Assembly: GCA_024234055.1 (NCBI GenBank)
Contig: JACKOW010000002.1
Span: 496,001 to 560,000 of the forward strand
Direction: 5' to 3'
Source of the DNA: Rhodanobacteraceae bacterium
GTDB taxonomy: Bacteria > Pseudomonadota > Gammaproteobacteria > Xanthomonadales > SZUA-5
Length of the DNA stretch: 64,000 nt
Position 1 is the first letter of the stretch. The number at the start of each line of letters is the position of its first letter. Shown here piece after piece: positions 8,885 to 17,485 of this stretch. The position numbers were made by a program, and so were the translations under genes. The notes under the pieces were generated by a model. That model made no database searches. It worked only from the letters and a program-made list of their open reading frames with translations, and was not told the DNA's origin.

Positions 8885-10579
8885 ATGACCCTCGCTGCCC
8901 ACCCTCTCAGCTGGCTTCGCTGCCTGAGCATTTTCACGACGAGCCTGCTTTTCGTCCTGGCAACGTCCAAGGCCTACACCCAGGATGCTTTCCAGCCCAG
9001 CGGCCTGCCCCCGGCGCTGCTGCCGAAAAAGGCACAAGTGGCGCCCGGCGCACCCAGCGCCATCGACGGCATCTGGACCATCTCCACCCTCGGCAAGCGC
9101 ATCCGCATCGAGGCCGGGCGTGCGTATGCGGTCGATGCCTGGGCGCATCTGGGACTGCTGGAAGTGCAGCCCGACATGGTGGTGATCCAGAACATCCAGC
9201 GTGTGGATCAAGGCCGCTATGGTGGTGATGATCTGCCGCTGCTGGGTCGCCTCAGCGCCCAATTGCAGCCCGGCGCCATGGATGTCAGCGTGGCCGGAGC
9301 CTTCGGACCGGTTCGCTATCAGCTGATCGCCGTGCAGCTGGATGATCCGGACGCCTACCAGCGCGAACTCGGTGCCTCGCTGCCGGCACCGCCACCAGGG
9401 GTAACGCCCTGGCCGACACCGAATCCGCCGCCAGGAATCACCCCAGCTCCGCCGCCCAAACCGCGCCCGAATCCGCGGCCGTCACCCAGCCCGCGCGGCT
9501 GCGGCGGCATCGGTGAGCAGCCCTGCGAGATCGTACCCGCCCAGTATGTGGGCAAGGCCGAGAAACTCGGTTGCCCCGGCAAGCAGTCCTATTTCTCGTC
9601 GATCCGAGGCAGTTCCTGCTGGACCTGTCCGAAGGACTATCGGCGAAGCTCGCCGACCCGGAAGATGGATCATCCCAAGGCCTGCATCAAACGCGGCTCG
9701 TTGACCGGCCCCTGGAAGCCCGCGCGCTACACCCAGCAAGCCTGGGGTTGCCCCAGCGGCCAGTTCCATGTGGCACTGGGCGGCGGCAGCTGCATGAGAT
9801 GTCCTGCGCATACCACGCGCATCCAGGTGGCCGGCGTTGACGCCATGAAATGCAAGCCCGACTACCGCTGCGCCGGCAATCTGAGGGTGGCCAAGCAGCC
9901 GCCGGAGAACAACCCGCTGGCGAACCTGATCGGCGCGTCTTCGGCCAAGGTCTGTGCGCCGCCCTTTGATCTCAAGGCCGCGGCCCGCGGCGACCAAGCC
10001 GGTTTCAGCGTCTTCGGCACCTACATGACGCAACTCGCGCAGGCACTGGTCAAGGACATCAAGGCGGACCGGCAGGGCAACCTCAAGCAGCTGATCAAGG
10101 CCAAACGCTGGCGCGACGTCTATGCCCTGCTGCGCGAGATGCCGGCCTACCGGGCGCTCGAAGGAACCGCGCGTGAAGCCGGCAAACATTCGATCACGGT
10201 GGGCTGGTCGGGCGATTTCCAGCTGATCGCCGGGGGCAACGGCGAAGCCGGCATCGCCATCGACCTGGTCGAGCGCAAGGTCAAACCCTACGAGTCGGCC
10301 GGCATCTCCAAGGGCATCGCCGCCGGGATCGATTCGGCATTGACGGTTGGCATCTGGAACGGACCTTTTGAAACGGGGTACTCGCAGGGCGTCGCTGCCT
10401 CGGTCAGCGGCGCCGTCAGTGTCGGCGGCGCGATCTGGTACAGCTATTACAGCCCCGAGCAGGGACAGGAACATTTGCTGGGCGTGACCGCTTCGGTCGG
10501 CCTGGGCCTGGGCATCGAGTTCGGCGAGTACAACGAAGTCGGCACCTTCCTGCTGCGGGAGGTCTTCGACCAATACTGA
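8885..10579 (+). CDS. secreted Cys-rich protein with Pro-rich linker, unknown function
   Basis: I do not recognise this 564-residue protein. It starts with a probable signal peptide (Leu/Phe-rich core to about residue 35) and a beta-rich domain of about 110 residues. A strongly Pro-rich linker follows (PPPGITPAPPPKPRPNPRP). Next come two cysteine-rich units with the pattern GCPxxQxxxxxxxxSCxxCPxxxxR, which recall GCC2/GCC3 or EGF-like disulfide modules. The C-terminal part contains an amphipathic helical stretch and then a Gly/Ser/Val-rich region (about residues 430-560) with alternating hydrophobic pattern, possibly a beta-barrel. ATG 8885 is chosen for the signal peptide; the frame is open for 46 more codons. 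Extracellular location is likely; the role is unknown. Confidence 0.7.
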   Translation: MTLAAHPLSWLRCLSIFTTSLLFVLATSKAYTQDAFQPSGLPPALLPKKAQVAPGAPSAIDGIWTISTLGKRIRIEAGRAYAVDAWAHLGLLEVQPDMVVIQNIQRVDQGRYGGDDLPLLGRLSAQLQPGAMDVSVAGAFGPVRYQLIAVQLDDPDAYQRELGASLPAPPPGVTPWPTPNPPPGITPAPPPKPRPNPRPSPSPRGCGGIGEQPCEIVPAQYVGKAEKLGCPGKQSYFSSIRGSSCWTCPKDYRRSSPTRKMDHPKACIKRGSLTGPWKPARYTQQAWGCPSGQFHVALGGGSCMRCPAHTTRIQVAGVDAMKCKPDYRCAGNLRVAKQPPENNPLANLIGASSAKVCAPPFDLKAAARGDQAGFSVFGTYMTQLAQALVKDIKADRQGNLKQLIKAKRWRDVYALLREMPAYRALEGTAREAGKHSITVGWSGDFQLIAGGNGEAGIAIDLVERKVKPYESAGISKGIAAGIDSALTVGIWNGPFETGYSQGVAASVSGAVSVGGAIWYSYYSPEQGQEHLLGVTASVGLGLGIEFGEYNEVGTFLLREVFDQY

Positions 10580-10673
10580 GCAGGTGGCACACCTGACTTC
10601 TGGCCATGGCAGCGAATCAGGGGCGCGGGTAGCCTACGTGCCCTCGCCCCTGCCATGGTTCGAATCACTGCCC

Positions 10674-12059
10674 ATGACCACCCTGCGCCTGCCCTCATTG
10701 CTGACCGCGTTGGTCAGCCTTGCTCTTGCCACGCCGCTGCTGGCAGCTGACAGCGACAACTGGGAAATCCCGATTGCCGTCAAGACCCTGGACAACGGCC
10801 TGACGGTCGTGGTCTCCGAGGACCACAGCGCGCCAGTCATCGGCGTCAGCGTGGTCTACAAGGTGGGAATGCGGCTGGAGCCGAAGAACCGCAGCGGCTT
10901 CGCCCATCTGTTCGAGCACCTGATGTTCGAGGGCACACCCAACGCCGGCGAAGGCGTGTTCGACAAGGTCATCACCGGCGGCGGCGGCCGCAACAACGGC
11001 TCCACCCGACCCGATTACACCAACTACATCGAAGTGGCCCCGGTCTCGGCGCTGGAATCGATCCTGTGGCTGGAAGCCGATCGCATGAAGACGCTGGACT
11101 TCAATGCCAAGACCCTGAAGAACCAGCAGGACGTGGTCAAGGAAGAGATCCGGGTCAACGTCAAGAACCAGCCCTATGGCGGCTTCATGTGGATCGACAT
11201 CAGCCAGCAGGCCTTCCAGAAATGGGAGAACAATCACGACGGCTACGGCAGTTTCGTCGACCTGGAAAACGCCAGCCTGGATGATGTGCGTGCTTTCCAC
11301 CGCGACTACTACGGCCCCAACAATGCCGTGATCGGCCTGGCCGGCGACGTCAACCCGGAGCAGGCTTTTGCCCTGGTCGAGAAGTACTTTGGCGGCATCG
11401 AGGCGCGGCCGACACCGCCGCGCCCGGATGTGTCCGAACCGCTCAACACCGAAGAGAAGCGCATCACCCAGTCCGATGCGCTGGCGCAGGTGCCGGCCGT
11501 GGCCGTAGCCTGGAAGATCCCCGACCGCGGCAGCGATGATCAGGCCCCGTTTGCGGTGCTGGCCGAAGTGCTGGCAGGCGGCGATGCCTCGCGCATGTAT
11601 CAGGGCCTGGTCAAGGGCAAGGAGATGGCCCTGAACCTGGACTTCCTGTTCGGCCTCACCGGACCCTTCGAATACGACGGCCCTACCCTGCTGACCCTGT
11701 TCGCGCTGTACAAGCCCAACATCAGCTCGAACGATCTGATCGAGGAAATGGATCAGCTGATCGCGGCGGTGGTCAAGGACGGTGTCTCCGACGAGGAACT
11801 CCGGCGGGTCAAGACCAGCATGCTGTCGGACTGGAACAATGGCATGGAGAGCTTCCTCAGTCGCGCCGACGATCTGGCCAAGTTCCAGGCCCTGTGGGGC
11901 GATGCCCGGGTCGCCAACCAGGTGCCGGGCTGGATCGAAGCGGTCAGTTCCGATGATCTCAAGCGCGTCGCCGCCAAGTACCTGACCGCAGCCAATCGCA
12001 CGGTCATAGACCGCAAGCCGGCGGCGATGCTCGACGCCGAATCCGCGACCCAGAACTGA
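10674..12059 (+). CDS. M16-family zinc metallopeptidase, catalytic subunit
   Basis: This 461-residue pitrilysin/insulinase-family peptidase carries an intact inverse zinc motif HLFEH (His78, Glu81, His82). A downstream glutamate in VVKEEIRVN is the likely third ligand. Residues 1 to about 24 form a signal peptide ending LLAAD, which places the enzyme in the periplasm. The frame remains open 30 codons upstream, but ATG 10674 begins the signal peptide. It is followed 10 nt later by a second M16 gene without the zinc motif. This is the usual arrangement of two-gene M16B peptidases, which form heterodimers of an active and an inactive half. The substrate is unknown; peptide degradation or processing is likely. 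Confidence 0.9.
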   Translation: MTTLRLPSLLTALVSLALATPLLAADSDNWEIPIAVKTLDNGLTVVVSEDHSAPVIGVSVVYKVGMRLEPKNRSGFAHLFEHLMFEGTPNAGEGVFDKVITGGGGRNNGSTRPDYTNYIEVAPVSALESILWLEADRMKTLDFNAKTLKNQQDVVKEEIRVNVKNQPYGGFMWIDISQQAFQKWENNHDGYGSFVDLENASLDDVRAFHRDYYGPNNAVIGLAGDVNPEQAFALVEKYFGGIEARPTPPRPDVSEPLNTEEKRITQSDALAQVPAVAVAWKIPDRGSDDQAPFAVLAEVLAGGDASRMYQGLVKGKEMALNLDFLFGLTGPFEYDGPTLLTLFALYKPNISSNDLIEEMDQLIAAVVKDGVSDEELRRVKTSMLSDWNNGMESFLSRADDLAKFQALWGDARVANQVPGWIEAVSSDDLKRVAAKYLTAANRTVIDRKPAAMLDAESATQN

Positions 12060-12069
12060 GGAGCCCGCC

Positions 12070-13467
12070 ATGACCAGAACATTGATTGCATTGCTGATCG
12101 GCGCGCTGCTGAGCCCCGTGGCCCAGGCCAACACCGCGCTGCCCAAGGATCTGCCGCCCTACGGCGCCGACAAGCCGTTGCCGGTACCGGAGATTTCCCA
12201 GACCACGCTGGACAACGGCCTGAGCGTCTGGGTGGTGCCGCGCGAGGGCATTCCCCGGGTCGACTTCGTGCTCAGCTTCAAGGGCGCGGGTCTTGCCGCC
12301 GACGAGGCCTCGATGCCCGGTTTTGCCTCCACACTGGCCTCGATGCTCAACGAGGGCACCGAAAAACGCAGCTCGCGGGAAATTGCCGAAACCGCCCAGT
12401 CCTATGGCGGTTCGGTGGGCGCCTATGCCAGCAATGACGGCCTGACCGTGGCTGCCAACGCGCTGGCCTCGCAGGCCGAGCCGATGCTGGCACTGCTGGC
12501 CGAGGTCGCACGCACGCCGAGCTTTCCCGAGAACGAAGTCACCCTGGCCAAGGCCAATGCCCTGCAGGGCTTGAAAGCTGCCGAAGCGCAACCCGGTTTC
12601 CGTGCCGAGCGCGCCATCTCGGCCGCGGTCTATGGCGATCATCCCTACGCCCGCACCCAGCCGACCGAGGCCAGCATCGAGGCCATCACCCGCGAGCAGT
12701 TGCAGGCGGCCCACGCCCAGCGACTGCGTCCGGATCAGGCCTTGCTGGTGATCACCGGCCGCATCGATGCCGAGACAGCACTCAAATACGCCACCGAGGC
12801 TTTCGGCGACTGGAAGGTCGAGGGCAAGGCCGCTGCAGCCATTCCGATGGCCCGCACCCAGGCCAAGCCCTCCTTCGTGCATCTGGATCGCAGTGGCAGC
12901 GTGCAGTCCAGCGTGCGCATCGGCAGCCCGTCGATTCCTGCTTCGCATCCCGACTATGTCCCGCTGCGCCTGACCAGCACTATCCTCGGTGGCGGTTTCA
13001 GCAGCCGGCTGATGCAGAATCTGCGCGAGGACAAGGGCTATACCTATGGTGCTGGCGTCGGTTATCGCGCCGGGCTCTCGGGCGGCGGCATGATCGCCTC
13101 GGCCGATGTGCGCAATGAAGTCACCGGCGCTGCGATTGGAGAGTTCCTGCACGAATACCAGCGCATCGGCAACGAGGCGGTGAGCGCCGACGAACTGCAG
13201 ATGAACCAGCGCTACGTTGCCGGTGGCTATCTGATCAGCAACCAGCTACAGGCCTCGGTGGCGTCCACACTCGCCAGCAACTGGCTGGTCGGCCTGCCGC
13301 CGGAATTCCTCGGCGAGTATGTGCCGAAGATCCGCGCCGTCGACGCCAAACAGGTGCAGGCCATGGGCAAGAAGTACTTCGACCCCAAGGCCCAATCGAT
13401 CATTGTCGTCGGCGACAAGTCGGTGGTGGCCGAGCTCAAGGAATTCGGGAAATTCGAGGAGCAGTAG
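12070..13467 (+). CDS. M16-family peptidase-like protein lacking the zinc motif
   Basis: This is the 465-residue second member of the M16 pair. It has its own signal peptide (MTRTLIALLIGALLSPVAQA) and a Shine-Dalgarno GAGGAG before ATG. At the position where the active partner has HLFEH, this protein reads STLASML, so the zinc ligands are gone. The C-terminal 'GGGFSSRLMQNLREDKGYTYG' region with the Arg/Tyr substrate-binding motif (RxxxGxxY) is kept, as expected for a non-catalytic half that helps bind peptide. It is very probably co-translated with and assembled onto the upstream product. Its 3' end abuts a G-rich heptamer repeat. Confidence 0.9.
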   Translation: MTRTLIALLIGALLSPVAQANTALPKDLPPYGADKPLPVPEISQTTLDNGLSVWVVPREGIPRVDFVLSFKGAGLAADEASMPGFASTLASMLNEGTEKRSSREIAETAQSYGGSVGAYASNDGLTVAANALASQAEPMLALLAEVARTPSFPENEVTLAKANALQGLKAAEAQPGFRAERAISAAVYGDHPYARTQPTEASIEAITREQLQAAHAQRLRPDQALLVITGRIDAETALKYATEAFGDWKVEGKAAAAIPMARTQAKPSFVHLDRSGSVQSSVRIGSPSIPASHPDYVPLRLTSTILGGGFSSRLMQNLREDKGYTYGAGVGYRAGLSGGGMIASADVRNEVTGAAIGEFLHEYQRIGNEAVSADELQMNQRYVAGGYLISNQLQASVASTLASNWLVGLPPEFLGEYVPKIRAVDAKQVQAMGKKYFDPKAQSIIVVGDKSVVAELKEFGKFEEQ

Positions 13468-13474
13468 AGGCGGC

Positions 13475-13530
13475 TGTGGGTTGTGGGTTGTGGGTTGTGG
13501 GTTGTGGGTTGTGGGTTGTGGGTTGTGGGG
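13475..13530 (+). repeat. tandem heptamer TGTGGGT, about eight units
   Basis: Eight head-to-tail units of TGTGGGT (the last ends in G) begin 8 nt after the stop codon of the second M16 gene. Each unit supplies a GGG run spaced by TTGT, so the transcript or plus strand could fold into G-quadruplexes. A related array lies just after the stop of the flavoprotein gene at 30467-30525. Confidence 0.9.
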
Positions 13531-14112
13531 GCACGGGGCACGGGAAAGGCTGCGGGCCTCGGGCTGTTGATTGGTCCAGACTTGTCTGGACCTACAAAGG
13601 CCATGAACCGGCGTCATTGCGACCCCGGACTTGATCCGGGGGAAGCAATCCAGATACGCGGTCGCAAGTCGCTGGATTGCTTCGCCACGCTCTCCATGAT
13701 CCGCATTCCAGCGCCGGGCGCCGGGCGTATCGGGTCGCTGTGGTGGAGGGCGCCGTGCTGCGGCGCCGCTTTGCGCTGAGCGGAGATCAAGAGCGGCCGC
13801 GCAGGCGCGAGGCCCTCCTCAAAGCCGCTTCGTGCCTGCCAGGGTTCATGGCCCCTGGGCAGTGTCAGGCCGAAACAGGTGGCTCTCCATGAATCCACAT
13901 CGTAAGTCTTTGATTTGCTTTGTTCACCCGTAGGAGCGCCCTTGCGGCGCGACCGCTGCTTCGGACGTGCGTCTCGCCCGTCGCGACGCGAGGTCGCTCC
14001 TACAGGCAGCTTGTGGTTCATGGCCCGTGGGCAGTGTCGGACCGACACAGGTGGCTCGCAATGACGCTCTCCCGAGTCCCGAGTCCCGAGTCCCGAGTCC
14101 CGTGCCCCGTTC
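13531..14112. repeat. intergenic repeat cluster (REP-like module 3)
   Basis: No gene is supported. The region contains an imperfect palindrome GCGTCATTGCGA...GGATTGCTTCG (13611-13698), spacer DNA that matches 7311-7452 in inverted orientation, a copy of the hairpin element (13843-13893), a GTAGGAGCGC inverted repeat (13930-14003), and another hairpin element copy (14015-14065). It ends with tandem CCCGAGT heptamers (14071-14101) next to the 3' end of the minus-strand gene. Confidence 0.8.
14071..14103 (+). repeat. tandem heptamer CCCGAGT
   Basis: Four full units of CCCGAGT followed by a CCCGTGC variant lie about 10 bp beyond the stop codon of the minus-strand gene at 14113. It is the same unit length as the TGTGGGT array but a different sequence. 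Confidence 0.85.
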
Positions 14113-14607
14113 TCAAGGCTTGCGCAGCAGCTTCAACACCGCCTGATCCGCCAAGGCCAACTGGGCCCGAATCTGCTGCAACAAGGCCTGCGAGCGCCTT
14201 GAGGCCACGGCTTCGATGCCGAGTTCCGGGCTGCCTTGGGCAAAGGCCTCGTAGTTGCGCTTGAGGGTGACGAATTCGCTGCCGATGCTGTCGACGATGG
14301 CGCCGCAATCGGTGCCGCGCCCCAGCGAACGGCGCAGGATGCGCTCGATCAGCATCATCTGCCGGGTCAACAGATAGATCGACTGCGGACTGGCGCCATC
14401 CTGCAACTCGATGCCCACCAGTTCGTCGGTCAGCGCCAGCATGGGAAACAGGCTGGAACCCACCGGATCCACCAGAGCATCGGCAAAACAGGCCTGACCG
14501 ACGCCGCGCTCGGCAGCGCTGGCCATCAAGGGCAGCCCGCACAAGCCAGCCAGCAACAGGGCGCGACAGACTAGCCAGTGGCGCTTGAAGCGTATTGAAG
14601 TTTGCAT
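14113..14607 (-). CDS. small secreted protein of unknown function
   Basis: This 164-residue protein has a signal peptide (basic MQTSIRFKRHW, then a Leu/Ala core ending ASAAE). Its mature part is mostly helical with two cysteines (QACFAD and GTDCGAI) that may pair. I do not recognise a family. The start is taken at the Met that opens the signal peptide; 16 upstream codons in the same frame look non-coding. It stands alone between two repeat-rich spacers, so it offers no functional context. Confidence 0.6.
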   Translation of the reverse strand: MQTSIRFKRHWLVCRALLLAGLCGLPLMASAAERGVGQACFADALVDPVGSSLFPMLALTDELVGIELQDGASPQSIYLLTRQMMLIERILRRSLGRGTDCGAIVDSIGSEFVTLKRNYEAFAQGSPELGIEAVASRRSQALLQQIRAQLALADQAVLKLLRKP

Positions 14608-15157
14608 AAGCCTTTCCGATCGATGAAAGCCAGACCCTGTTCCGGATCTCGGCAAGGCCTAAACATATCGCAGACCGAAGCCTCGCGAGGCAGCTGTTTC
14701 GGCCCGACAGTGCGCACGGGCCGTGTACCTGTGGGAGCGGACTCCGTCCGCGATCGATCCGCCGACCAACTCCAGGATCCCTGATCGCGGCTGAAGCCGC
14801 TCAGCAGCGTCGCGAGAGGGATTCGGATCAAGACTCGGGGCTCGCGGCGAAAGGGGCGTGGGATTACGGCGGACAAGATCCGGAGCGTGACTGGGCCAAG
14901 GGACAGGATGCCCCTCGCTGTGGGAGCGGCTTCAGCCGCGACGCTTCACTTTCAAGACATCGCTTACCAACCATGTCATGACCCATTGCTCTACTGAACC
15001 AAGAAGAAGGGGCAAGGGGCAGTGGTCCAACCTCGACGCGTGATCAGACCGTGCCGCAAAGTGGGTCCCCTGCCCCCCCGCCCCCTGCCCCGCCGTTTGA
15101 TGCGCGAACAAGCACAGCGCCAGGGACGACCGGGACTCTCACCCCAGCGCAACGCGC
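14608..15157. repeat. intergenic region with REP-like and C/G-run elements
   Basis: I see no gene. It holds a degenerate hairpin element (14685-14724) and GTGGGAGCGG REP units (14731-14802 and 14920-14941). There is also a compound element at 15006-15143: GGGGCAAGGGGCA, then about 40 bp, then TCCCCTGCCCC and a GCGCGAACAAGC tail. A second copy of that compound lies inverted at 57843-57985. Confidence 0.7.
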
Positions 15158-16168
15158 TCAGCCCTTATGGTCCAGCGCATCAATGGCTCGTAATTCCTCG
15201 TCGGAGAACGACGCTGCCCCGGCCGCCGCCACCGCCTCGTCGATATGCCCGATCCGGCTGGCGCCGATCAGCACCGAGGTCAGCGTCGGCCAGCGCAGCA
15301 GCCAACTGACCGCCATCTGCGCCAGCGTCTGACCACGCTGCCCGGCAATCTGATTCAGCGCATTCAGATGCGCCAATCGTTTCGCGGTGAGCACTTTGGG
15401 CGGCAGGAATCCGCCCGGTATGGCCGCGCGCGAATCGCTGGGAATGGCGCCATCCAGATACTTGTTGCTGAGCTGACCCTGGGCCAGGGGTGAATAAGCG
15501 ATGCAGCCGACGCCTTCGGCCTCCAGCGTCTGCAGCAGGCCCTGTTCCGGCTGCCGTTCCAGCAGGCTGTAGCGCGGCTGGTGCAGCACGCAAGGCGTGC
15601 CGCTTACGCGCAGGAGCGCGCAGGCCCGCGCCGTCAGCTCTGGCGGATAGTTCGACAGGCCCACATACAAGGCCTTTCCGCTGCGCACGGCGTGGGCCAG
15701 CGCCTCCATGCTCTCCTCCAGCGGCGTATCTGGCGTCGGTCGATGGTGGTAGAACACATCGACATAGTCGACGCGCATCCGCCGCAGGCTGGCGTCCAGA
15801 CTGCTCAGCAGATACTTGCGCGATCCGCCATCGCCATAGGGGCCAGGCCCCATGCGGTATCCCGCCTTGGTCGAGAGAATCAATTCGTCCCGGTAGCCAC
15901 GAAGCGCACCATGCAGCACGCGAGCCAAGGTCTCTTCCGCAGACCCTGGCGGCGGGCCGTAGTTGTTGGCCAGGTCGAAGTGGGTGATGCCCCGATCGAA
16001 GGCATGACAGAGCAGCTCCCTGGCGGTCGCGATACTCTGGCTTGCCCCGAAGTTGTGCCACAAGCCCAGCGAAATCGCCGGCAGCTGCAGGCCGCTGCGG
16101 CCAGCGTGCCGATAGCCGATTTGCTGGTAGCGGTCGGGATGGGGTTGATGGATCGAGTCAGTGGTCAT
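15158..16168 (-). CDS. aldo/keto reductase, L-glyceraldehyde 3-phosphate reductase type
   Basis: This 336-residue protein fits the aldo/keto reductase family in length. The catalytic tetrad is present as Asp and Tyr in FDLANNYG, Lys in LSTKAGYRMGPGPYGD, and His in VFYHHRP. The segments GLWHNFG, NNYGPPPGSAEE and SRKYLLSSLDASLRRM are typical of the YghZ/Gpr branch, which reduces L-glyceraldehyde 3-phosphate and detoxifies methylglyoxal in E. coli. The NADPH-binding end (SVLIGASRIGHIDEAVAA) is intact. The small gene upstream ends 13 bp before this start, so the two may be co-transcribed. Family is sure; physiological substrate is inferred. Confidence 0.9.
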   Translation of the reverse strand: MTTDSIHQPHPDRYQQIGYRHAGRSGLQLPAISLGLWHNFGASQSIATARELLCHAFDRGITHFDLANNYGPPPGSAEETLARVLHGALRGYRDELILSTKAGYRMGPGPYGDGGSRKYLLSSLDASLRRMRVDYVDVFYHHRPTPDTPLEESMEALAHAVRSGKALYVGLSNYPPELTARACALLRVSGTPCVLHQPRYSLLERQPEQGLLQTLEAEGVGCIAYSPLAQGQLSNKYLDGAIPSDSRAAIPGGFLPPKVLTAKRLAHLNALNQIAGQRGQTLAQMAVSWLLRWPTLTSVLIGASRIGHIDEAVAAAGAASFSDEELRAIDALDHKG

Positions 16169-16181
16169 GGTTGCCCTGCAG

Positions 16182-16799
16182 TCAGGAGTTGTCGTCGCCT
16201 ATCCAATGATCAGCGCCCTCTTCCAGCATGGGATAGCGCCGGTGCGCCCAGTTGTAGAAACTCTGCCAATCCCTGATCGGGCTCTCGGACCCGAGAGTGA
16301 TCACCACGCCTGCCTCCGCCGCACGGCGGATCTCGCGGAGTTCCTGCACCAGCAGGTTCCAGTGCGCTCGTTCGGCATAGAGGTCATCCAGGTTCTTGAG
16401 TTCACGCGCCGAGAAAGTGTGCTCGACCTTGGGTAGCTTGATGCGAATGCCGCTGTGGCGAATGGCCCGATCAAACTTCGCCTCTGATTCCAGCATCTGC
16501 GCCATGAAGGCCGATCGGAAAAAGAAGAACGGTGCCCGCCAGCCTTGCTGACCGGCCCACTTGCGCAAGGCCTTCGACTCCGGCCAATGGGTAAGGGCGT
16601 CAATCTGAGAGCCGAGCCGCTGCACCAAAGCCAGGTCGCCGGCCTCGGCCTCGCGCAAGGCCCAGTTCGGGCAGTGTGGGCTCACGGCAGCACTCCGGGA
16701 ATCAGGCCTTGCAGGATATCGCGCGAATGCAGTCGCCGCAGCGCATCGGGCCATGCTGGCGATGAACAGGTTGGTGACTTCTCGAAGCTTCATGCCCAA
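16182..16799 (-). CDS. hypothetical protein
   Basis: I do not recognise this protein of up to 205 residues. It is rich in Arg, Glu and aromatic residues, with no signal peptide, and ends in SFYNWAHRRYPMLEEGADHW. The middle contains a conserved-looking FFFFRSAFMAQMLESEAKFD helix. The N-terminal 38 residues are Ala/Arg-rich and look poorly coding. A GTG at 16685 preceded by GGAG is a credible alternative start, giving about 167 residues. It lies just upstream of the aldo/keto reductase on the same strand. Confidence 0.5.
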   Translation of the reverse strand: MGMKLREVTNLFIASMARCAAATAFARYPARPDSRSAAVSPHCPNWALREAEAGDLALVQRLGSQIDALTHWPESKALRKWAGQQGWRAPFFFFRSAFMAQMLESEAKFDRAIRHSGIRIKLPKVEHTFSARELKNLDDLYAERAHWNLLVQELREIRRAAEAGVVITLGSESPIRDWQSFYNWAHRRYPMLEEGADHWIGDDNS

Positions 16800-16927
16800 G
16801 CAGCAGCGCCAGGGCGCACAACGCCCACGTCGCGCCCGCCCGGCACTTCGCGCAGCAAACCGGCCATAATCGCCGGGCCATGACGGCTCGCGCGTTGCTG
16901 GCCAGTTGACCCCTCAGGACAACCACG

Positions 16928-17485
16928 ATGTCGGACAATCCCTACACGCTCGATCGCCTGCACGAGTTCCTGCGCCAGGCGCCGGTGGCCGGGCTGCTGA
17001 ATCCGGCGGTCGCCAAGAGCCGCGGGCAAGCCCTGGAGCAGGTGCAGGACGAACTGACGGTGGTCGAGCGCAATGATCTGCGGCTGATCGACGTCGACGA
17101 GCTCTGCGGGCGTTTGCACAAGATCGGCGACAGCAGCGTGCGACCCGAGGTACTGGATCTCTACAACAAGCGCCTGAAAGCCACGCTGGTCGACTACCTG
17201 GCCTGGGTGCAGGACCCCAAGACCTATTCGTCGGTGGGCGGAGACCGTGTCAAGCGCAGTGCCCGCGGTGACGGCACGACGCAAGAGCATCTGCAGGAGG
17301 TGCGAGCGCTCGAGAACACCACGCTGGCCACCAGCGAGTGGGCGCCGGGTATCGTGTCGATTCCGCTGCGCGAGGGAAGCAGCGTGTTTGTGCAGAATCT
17401 CCCGTTGGACCTGACCCAGCAGGAAGCGCGCAAGATTGCCCGGGTCATCGAGGCGCTGGCTGCCGATCGGAGCACCGACGGCTGA
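16928..17485 (+). CDS. hypothetical cytoplasmic protein, first of a coupled pair
   Basis: This 185-residue hydrophilic protein has no signal peptide or recognised motif. It is predicted mostly helical, beginning MSDNPYTLDRLHEFLRQAP and ending in a basic/acidic helix. The start ATG 16928 lies downstream of the 128-bp spacer shared with the divergent gene. Its stop codon overlaps the start of the next gene (TGATG), so the two are translationally coupled. The partner is a two-helix membrane protein, so this product may act at its cytoplasmic face; that is inference. Confidence 0.6.
   Translation: MSDNPYTLDRLHEFLRQAPVAGLLNPAVAKSRGQALEQVQDELTVVERNDLRLIDVDELCGRLHKIGDSSVRPEVLDLYNKRLKATLVDYLAWVQDPKTYSSVGGDRVKRSARGDGTTQEHLQEVRALENTTLATSEWAPGIVSIPLREGSSVFVQNLPLDLTQQEARKIARVIEALAADRSTDG

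Noticed and set aside
10695..12146. 483-codon open frame on the minus strand
   Set aside because: It is antisense to the M16 peptidase with an intact HLFEH motif; its own translation has no family features.
13475..13530. possible CRISPR or telomere-like array
   Set aside because: The unit is only 7 bp with no spacers, so it is a simple tandem repeat; no cas genes occur in the window.
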